Below are positions 59,639-64,000 of a DNA stretch of 64,000 bases, one piece after another. The notes below the pieces were generated by a model that worked only from the letters and a program-made list of their open reading frames with translations, did no database searches and was not told the DNA's origin. The position numbers were made by a program, and so were the translations under genes. How positions within the stretch are numbered: the stretch's first letter is position 1; every line of letters begins with the position of its first letter. Origin of the DNA: Clostridiaceae bacterium JG1575. Its GTDB lineage: Bacteria > Bacillota > Clostridia > Clostridiales > Clostridiaceae. Location of the stretch: contig LQGW01000055.1 in the NCBI GenBank assembly GCA_002838815.1, forward strand, positions 47,177 through 111,176. Direction: 5' to 3'.

Positions 59639-60988
59639 ATGGACGAGATGCACTACATCGAGGAAGTCAACGAACTTTTAAATAAAAAAGACCGAAAGGC
59701 CATCAGCGCGTGGCTTTTCGATCATCATCCCAACGACATTGCCACCGTCATCGATGAACTGGAAATGCAAAAGGCGGCGGTTCTTTTTCGCGCGCTCCCC
59801 AAAGCGAAAGCCGTGGACGTTTTCTCTTACCTGGAAACTGAAGCGCAGATTAGTCTTTTGCAGGGGTTTACCGATGAGGAAGTCACCCGCATGCTCGAAG
59901 ATCTCTACACCGACGATGCCGTGGATCTCATTGAGGAGCTGCCGGCCAACGTCGTCACCCGAGTCTTAGAGCTTGCAACGCCGCAAACCCGGGCGACCAT
60001 CAACAACTACCTAAAATACCCCGAGGATTCTGCCGGGTCCATCATGACCACCGAATATATCCATCTGCGAGCAGATATGACGGTGGGCGAGGCCATCGCC
60101 TACATCCGCACCTACGGGCACAATAAGGAAACCATTTATACGGCCTACATCACGACGCCTCACCGGCGATTAAAGGGTGTGCTGTCCGTGCGCAACCTCC
60201 TCATGGCGAAAAACGAGGAATTCATCGCGGACATCATGGAAGAGACCATCATCAGTGCCTCCACCACTGATGACCAAGAGCACGTGGTGCACCTATTCTC
60301 CGACTACGATCTCATCGCTTTGCCGGTGGTAGACGGAGAGGACCGCCTTGTCGGCATTATCACCATTGATGATGTCCTGGACGTTTCCGAGGAGGAGGCG
60401 ACGGAAGACTTTGAACGGATGGCGGCCATCACCCCTTCAGAGGGTCCTTACATGAAAACCTCTGTGCTGGAGCAGGTGAAAAACCGCTTCCCCTGGCTTT
60501 TATTTTTAATGATTTCCGGGATTTTAAATGGCTTTATTTTGGCCCGATACGAACACGCCTACCTCGCGATTCCTCTGCTGGTCACCTTTGTGCCTATGCT
60601 GACGGGAACCGGTGGCAACGCTGGCGCCCAAAGCTCCACCATGGTCATCCGGGGCTTATCCTTGGAGGAAATTCAGTTTAGCGACTGGCTGCAGGTGCTT
60701 TGGCGGGAGCTGCGCATCAGCCTCATTGTCGGGGTGGTTTTGGCCTCTGTGAACTTTGTTCGTGTCTATTTCACCTACGGCCGCAATTTGGGCATCTCCC
60801 TCGTCGTCAGTCTCTCCCTCATCGGTGTGGTGATTTTGGCCAAGGTCATGGGCTCCATGCTGCCCTTATTGGCCAAAAAGATTCATGTGGATCCCGCCAC
60901 TATGGCTGCTCCCCTGATTACCACAGTAGTGGATGCCGGGGGATTGATCCTTTTTTTCACCATCTCCGAGATCCTTTTGCAAATTTAG
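59639..60988 (+). CDS. mgtE: Magnesium transporter MgtE
   Basis: 449 residues from this start. MgtE N domain (HPNDIATVIDELEMQKAAVLFRALP), two CBS domains (LKGVLSVRNLLM and LVGIITIDDVLDV), then five membrane helices with the pore motif LTGTGGNAGAQSSTMVIRG. Mg2+ bound in the cytoplasm closes the channel. I set the start at 59639 (or 59648); neither has a strong ribosome site, and a TTG at 59597 is also possible. Confidence 0.9.
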   Translation: MDEMHYIEEVNELLNKKDRKAISAWLFDHHPNDIATVIDELEMQKAAVLFRALPKAKAVDVFSYLETEAQISLLQGFTDEEVTRMLEDLYTDDAVDLIEELPANVVTRVLELATPQTRATINNYLKYPEDSAGSIMTTEYIHLRADMTVGEAIAYIRTYGHNKETIYTAYITTPHRRLKGVLSVRNLLMAKNEEFIADIMEETIISASTTDDQEHVVHLFSDYDLIALPVVDGEDRLVGIITIDDVLDVSEEEATEDFERMAAITPSEGPYMKTSVLEQVKNRFPWLLFLMISGILNGFILARYEHAYLAIPLLVTFVPMLTGTGGNAGAQSSTMVIRGLSLEEIQFSDWLQVLWRELRISLIVGVVLASVNFVRVYFTYGRNLGISLVVSLSLIGVVILAKVMGSMLPLLAKKIHVDPATMAAPLITTVVDAGGLILFFTISEILLQI

Positions 60989-61025
60989 CCGCAGCCCTAC
61001 GAATCCGGAGCTTTTCAAGCATACG

Positions 61026-61067
61026 CTCTGGATCCCCAAAAGTTTTTTTGCGGATCCAGAGTTTTTT
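61026..61067 (+). terminator. Terminator after mgtE
   Basis: CTCTGGATCC/GGATCCAGAG stem of 10 base pairs, then GTTTTTTAGT. Confidence 0.75.
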
Positions 61068-61135
61068 AGTTGATTCTGGCCATTTCTTCGTCGGATGGAT
61101 CCAACTTTTCAGCAGCAAAAAGGAGTTATTACGCC

Positions 61136-62395
61136 ATGACCTCTCCCCTTCCCCCCTGGTTTTCAGAGCATTCTTTAGGCCTATTCATTCACTTCGGTCT
61201 GTACTCACTTTTGGGGGGCGTTTACCAAGGAAAGCCAACCCCGGGGCTTGCTGAATGGATTCAGCTGGATCTTGGGATTCCCGAGGAAGAATACCAAGCC
61301 TTGGCCGAGGAATTCAACCCCACTGCCTTTGACGCGGACGCTCTCGTACGCTTCGCCAAGGAATCCGGCATGGGCTACCTTTGTTTCACCGCCAAACATC
61401 ATGACGGCTTTGCCCTCTTCTCTTCCAACGTCAACGGCTACAACAGCCAAACAGCCAGCCCCTGCCATCGAGATTTTGTGCGGGAGCTTTCTTTGGCCTG
61501 TCAAAAAGAGCACCTGCCCTTCTGCCTTTATTATTCCCAAGCACAAGACTGGCATCATCCGGACGGCTATCGGGCCTACAGGGACAATTCCCATCGTTCG
61601 TTTCCCTGCTATTTTAAAGAGTGTGCGCTTCCTGATGTGGCGCAGCTGTTGAGCGATTACGGCCCCATTGCCATGATGTGGTTCGACACCCCCATGGGGA
61701 TGAGCTATGAGGAGAGCCTCACGTTAAAAAAGCTCGTCAAATCGCTTCAACCCCACTGTTTGATTAACGGGCGCATCGGCCATCAACTGGGGGATTATCT
61801 GACCTTGCAGGACAATCGTTTGCCTAAAAATAGGATTCCCATCCCCTGGGAGGTTCCGGCAACCTTGAATCACTCCTGGGGTTTTCATGCCTTGGATGAG
61901 GGTTGGCGACCCTTTGAGGAGGTTCTCCAGAACCTGGTGAAAATCGTAAGCCGCGGGGGGCACTACCTCCTAAACATCGGACCCGACGGCCGAGGCGCTG
62001 TCCTCCTAAAGAGCCTGGAGACGTTAACCGCCCTGGGCCATTGGCTGCAGCTCCACAAAGAATCCCTCACGGGTCTCGCCCCCCTCGAAGATTATGTTTA
62101 TGAAACCCCCGGTCTTTATTTCACAGGCAAAGAGCATACCCTCTATCTTCACCTTTTTTCCCCGGAACGCTATGCCGGAAAAACCCTGCCCCTTCCAAAC
62201 ATTGCCAATCACATAAAGAGCGCTCAACTTCTTTGCACCCAAGCCCCCGTGCAGATCACCGTGGGGCATGTATTGGAAGGGGACCCTTACTGGGGCGTCC
62301 CGATTCCCGAAGTCCTTCCTAAAGAAGCCGGTCCGGATCTTGTCATCCGCGTAGCCCTCAAGGAGGAAGCGTTTCGGGTGAGTCCATTGGTTTAA
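61136..62395 (+). CDS. Alpha-L-fucosidase, GH29
   Basis: 419 residues. The barrel has WF-x-HSLGLFIHFGLYSL, KHHDGFALF and the nucleophile Asp in MMWFDTPMG. The family releases L-fucose from glycans. No signal peptide, so it acts inside the cell on imported oligosaccharides. The start at 61136 follows AAGGAG by 10 bases. The acid/base residue was not identified. Confidence 0.85.
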   Translation: MTSPLPPWFSEHSLGLFIHFGLYSLLGGVYQGKPTPGLAEWIQLDLGIPEEEYQALAEEFNPTAFDADALVRFAKESGMGYLCFTAKHHDGFALFSSNVNGYNSQTASPCHRDFVRELSLACQKEHLPFCLYYSQAQDWHHPDGYRAYRDNSHRSFPCYFKECALPDVAQLLSDYGPIAMMWFDTPMGMSYEESLTLKKLVKSLQPHCLINGRIGHQLGDYLTLQDNRLPKNRIPIPWEVPATLNHSWGFHALDEGWRPFEEVLQNLVKIVSRGGHYLLNIGPDGRGAVLLKSLETLTALGHWLQLHKESLTGLAPLEDYVYETPGLYFTGKEHTLYLHLFSPERYAGKTLPLPNIANHIKSAQLLCTQAPVQITVGHVLEGDPYWGVPIPEVLPKEAGPDLVIRVALKEEAFRVSPLV

Positions 62396-63174
62396 AATCA
62401 ACCCTTCCAACGGACCAATTAGGGTGCTCAGCCTTGCAACCCGCAAGACAGCAACTCCCCTCCCTTATGCGCAGATCATTCGCTCCTTGAAGCATGGCGC
62501 AAGTTCAGGCGCGGCTTAGAGCGCAAAGATCTTTTTCGTGGCGGGGACCCATAAATCGATGATCGGATTCAGCGACAATTTAACTGCAATTCTATCCCCC
62601 TTACCGGCTGGAACAAACGGAACAAAACCCGAATGTGGCGAAGCGCATGTGCGGATTGTGCCAATGTCGCGTTGGAGCATACCAGATCCTCCCATCGTGT
62701 AGGCCCCACAGTTAGGAGCGACAAGGCATAAGTCGAATCTCTTCTCGCCCTTTCGATGCTGCGCTTCATAAAATTAGAAACGTGGTATTGTCAGTGAGCA
62801 CGGTACCCCCAATCGGGAAAATGAACCGGCAATCAGTGGTTCCAGCATTTGGAGACCGCATCGGAAACCGCAAGAGGTTGGTCCAAGGAATCGACTGAGC
62901 TGGACAAATCCCTCGCCCTGCATGCCCTACTTCCTAAATGTCCCGAAGCATTGCTCTCATCCAGCACAGGAGCGAGTCTTCGTTCAAGAAGATTCAGATC
63001 CCCTATCTCCCCTTTGAATCTTCTCCTAGACCCGTTCCGATGGAGAGGATGGCTCAATAGGTCAAGGGGTAAAAAGGCTTTGGTTATGAGGGTTTTACAA
63101 CATCACCAAATGATTGTGAGTGCCCCGTTTAAATTTGGATTGGCGAATTGTTTCAGAAAAAATAGGAGGCTTCA
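62396..63174. other. Stretch without a convincing gene
   Basis: Several short frames on both strands, none with a ribosome site or family I know. The composition shifts from GC-rich to AT-rich near 63060, at the edge of the acquired-looking GNAT gene. Confidence 0.4.
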
Positions 63175-63765
63175 TTGGAAATAATCGGAAAAAGAATCAA
63201 GTTAAGGCCTTTTAGAGAAAGTGATATCGACGACCATATACGATGGAGGACCCAAGAAACTGAGTGGATGGACTGGGATGCTCCGTGGGAAGAAAATGAC
63301 TTTAACATTGAGGAATTTAGAAAATCTTGCTTGGCGAGGCTGGAAACGAATGCCCCCAGTTCAATAAGCAGCCCTAAAGAGATTGAGATTCTAGCGACTA
63401 AAGAGCATATAGGTAGAGTCAATACTTATACAATCGATGAAAATTATGATTATTCTAGAAAAGGAACCCATTGGACCATAGGGATTGATATCTATGATCC
63501 ATCCAATCGAAAACAAGGTTATGGAACAGAAGCTTGGTGGTTATACATACGTTTTCTTTTGGAAAATGGTCCCGATGATATCTATACTCAAACATGGTCT
63601 GGGAACTATCCAGTCCTAGCCTTGATGCAAAAGCTAGGTTTTGAATTGATTCATACTAAAGAGGCTTATCAAATAGTTGCAAAAAAAAGAGTTGATGGCC
63701 TTACTTATAAATTAAATAAAGATATTTTTCAAGCCGCATTAAACGAATGGAAGACTGGGTCTTAG
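63175..63765 (+). CDS. GNAT-family N-acetyltransferase, AT-rich and probably acquired
   Basis: 196 residues. RimJ/RimL-type GNAT: KLRPFRESDIDDHIRW at the start, then WTIGIDIYDPSNRKQGYGTEAWWL, the acetyl-CoA loop (R/Q-x-x-G-x-G/A type), and MQKLGFELIHTKEAYQ. It would acetylate an amino group of an unknown acceptor. The start is a TTG at 63175 with AGGAGG five bases upstream. Codon use is AT-rich and unlike its neighbours, which points to transfer. Confidence 0.8.
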   Translation: MEIIGKRIKLRPFRESDIDDHIRWRTQETEWMDWDAPWEENDFNIEEFRKSCLARLETNAPSSISSPKEIEILATKEHIGRVNTYTIDENYDYSRKGTHWTIGIDIYDPSNRKQGYGTEAWWLYIRFLLENGPDDIYTQTWSGNYPVLALMQKLGFELIHTKEAYQIVAKKRVDGLTYKLNKDIFQAALNEWKTGS

Positions 63766-64000
63766 CGCAAGCGCTTGTGCTGTGGATTGCAATCATTCAT
63801 TTTTTTATAAACTGATGACTGGGGATCAGTGTTTAGGGCAATATAGAAACCAGCCACTGTTGAAGCTAAGAATCCTACCAGGTGGAACGTAAATACTCCA
63901 CTGCTAACCCCCTAAATACAATATCCTTTTAGTTAGCAACAACTGAAGGGTTGGTTATAGGAGTCAAGTCCAAAATCTTGTGTAAAAGTTCCTAGTACAA
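63766..64000. other. Right end, no gene seen
   Basis: AT-rich with AGCGCAAGCGCTTGTGCT, a near-palindrome just after the GNAT stop. No coding frame. Confidence 0.4.

Noticed and set aside
1..64000. CRISPR arrays, tRNA and rRNA genes
   Set aside because: I saw no regularly spaced repeats and no tRNA or rRNA signatures while reading the window, although short tRNAs could be missed by eye.

Overview
The window looks like chromosome from an anaerobic, amino-acid-fermenting Bacillota of the class Clostridia. The evidence is an rnf cluster in the order E-A-B, a selenocysteine-containing glycine/sarcosine/betaine-reductase-type operon (grdX, grdE-like, grdB-like), a DUF1538/P-II module, strong AGGAGG ribosome sites almost everywhere, and lipoproteins and an XRE-cupin-potABCD operon of Gram-positive type. 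Base composition looks GC-rich by eye, except for an AT-rich gene at the right end. I cannot name a genus. I saw no rRNA, tRNA or CRISPR.

Layout. 1-1.9 kb: end of the rnf operon (Na+ or H+ pumping ferredoxin:NAD oxidoreductase). 2-7.1 kb: glycerol use on the minus strand (glpK, GlpA-like and GlpB-like flavoproteins, DUF1667 protein, small membrane protein). 7.3-14.2 kb: Spx/ArsC-like protein with a methyltransferase, a ferritin-like protein, cstA, an orphan citX, ldh and rpoN. 14.3-19.5 kb: a salvage operon (membrane protein with a permuted papain-like domain, pcp, a degenerate nucleoside-hydrolase paralogue, a nucleoside hydrolase) and a lipoprotein. 19.6-24.5 kb: tandem P-II protein with DUF1538 membrane protein, aldehyde dehydrogenase, PfoR-like PTS IIC protein. 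25-27.3 kb: secreted MucBP-type protein and flavodoxin. 27.3-32 kb: operon of Old-Yellow-Enzyme-type reductase, aconitase X large and small subunits and a TetR regulator. 32-35.5 kb: IS3 debris, a flavoprotein reductase, and an ornithine-cyclodeaminase-like plus cysteine-synthase-like pair behind a palindromic operator. 35.8-38.4 kb: gntP permease with glycerate 2-kinase. 38.7-44.2 kb: YkvI-type transporter, grd operon with an in-frame UGA, and an FCD-type GntR regulator. 44.4-47 kb: a TetM/EF-G-like GTPase fused to a NYN ribonuclease domain. 47.2-49.6 kb: thiC-thiD under a TPP riboswitch. 49.7-54 kb: xre-potABCD. 54-58 kb: decayed IS1182-family transposase, tandem paralogous lipoproteins and a gene-poor stretch. 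58-62.4 kb: marR-tspO-like operon, mgtE with a possible leader peptide, GH29 fucosidase. 62.4-64 kb: gene-poor DNA around an AT-rich GNAT gene that looks acquired.

How the genes fit together. Several operons feed a fermentation that conserves energy through Rnf: glycerol to glycerol-3-phosphate to DHAP; glycerate to phosphoglycerate; lactate/pyruvate handling (ldh, CstA-type transporter); and Stickland-type reduction by the grd operon. AcnX, the OCD-like enzyme and the Old-Yellow-Enzyme-type reductase may serve catabolism of an unusual hydroxy or imino acid, but the substrates cannot be read from sequence.

Most worth a second look: the GTPase-NYN fusion, the AcnX/OYE/TetR operon, the OCD/cysteine-synthase-like pair with its operator, the UGA-containing GrdB-like gene with SECIS-like hairpin, and the membrane protein with a permuted papain-like domain. 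Short palindromes predict operators for XRE, MarR and TetR regulators.
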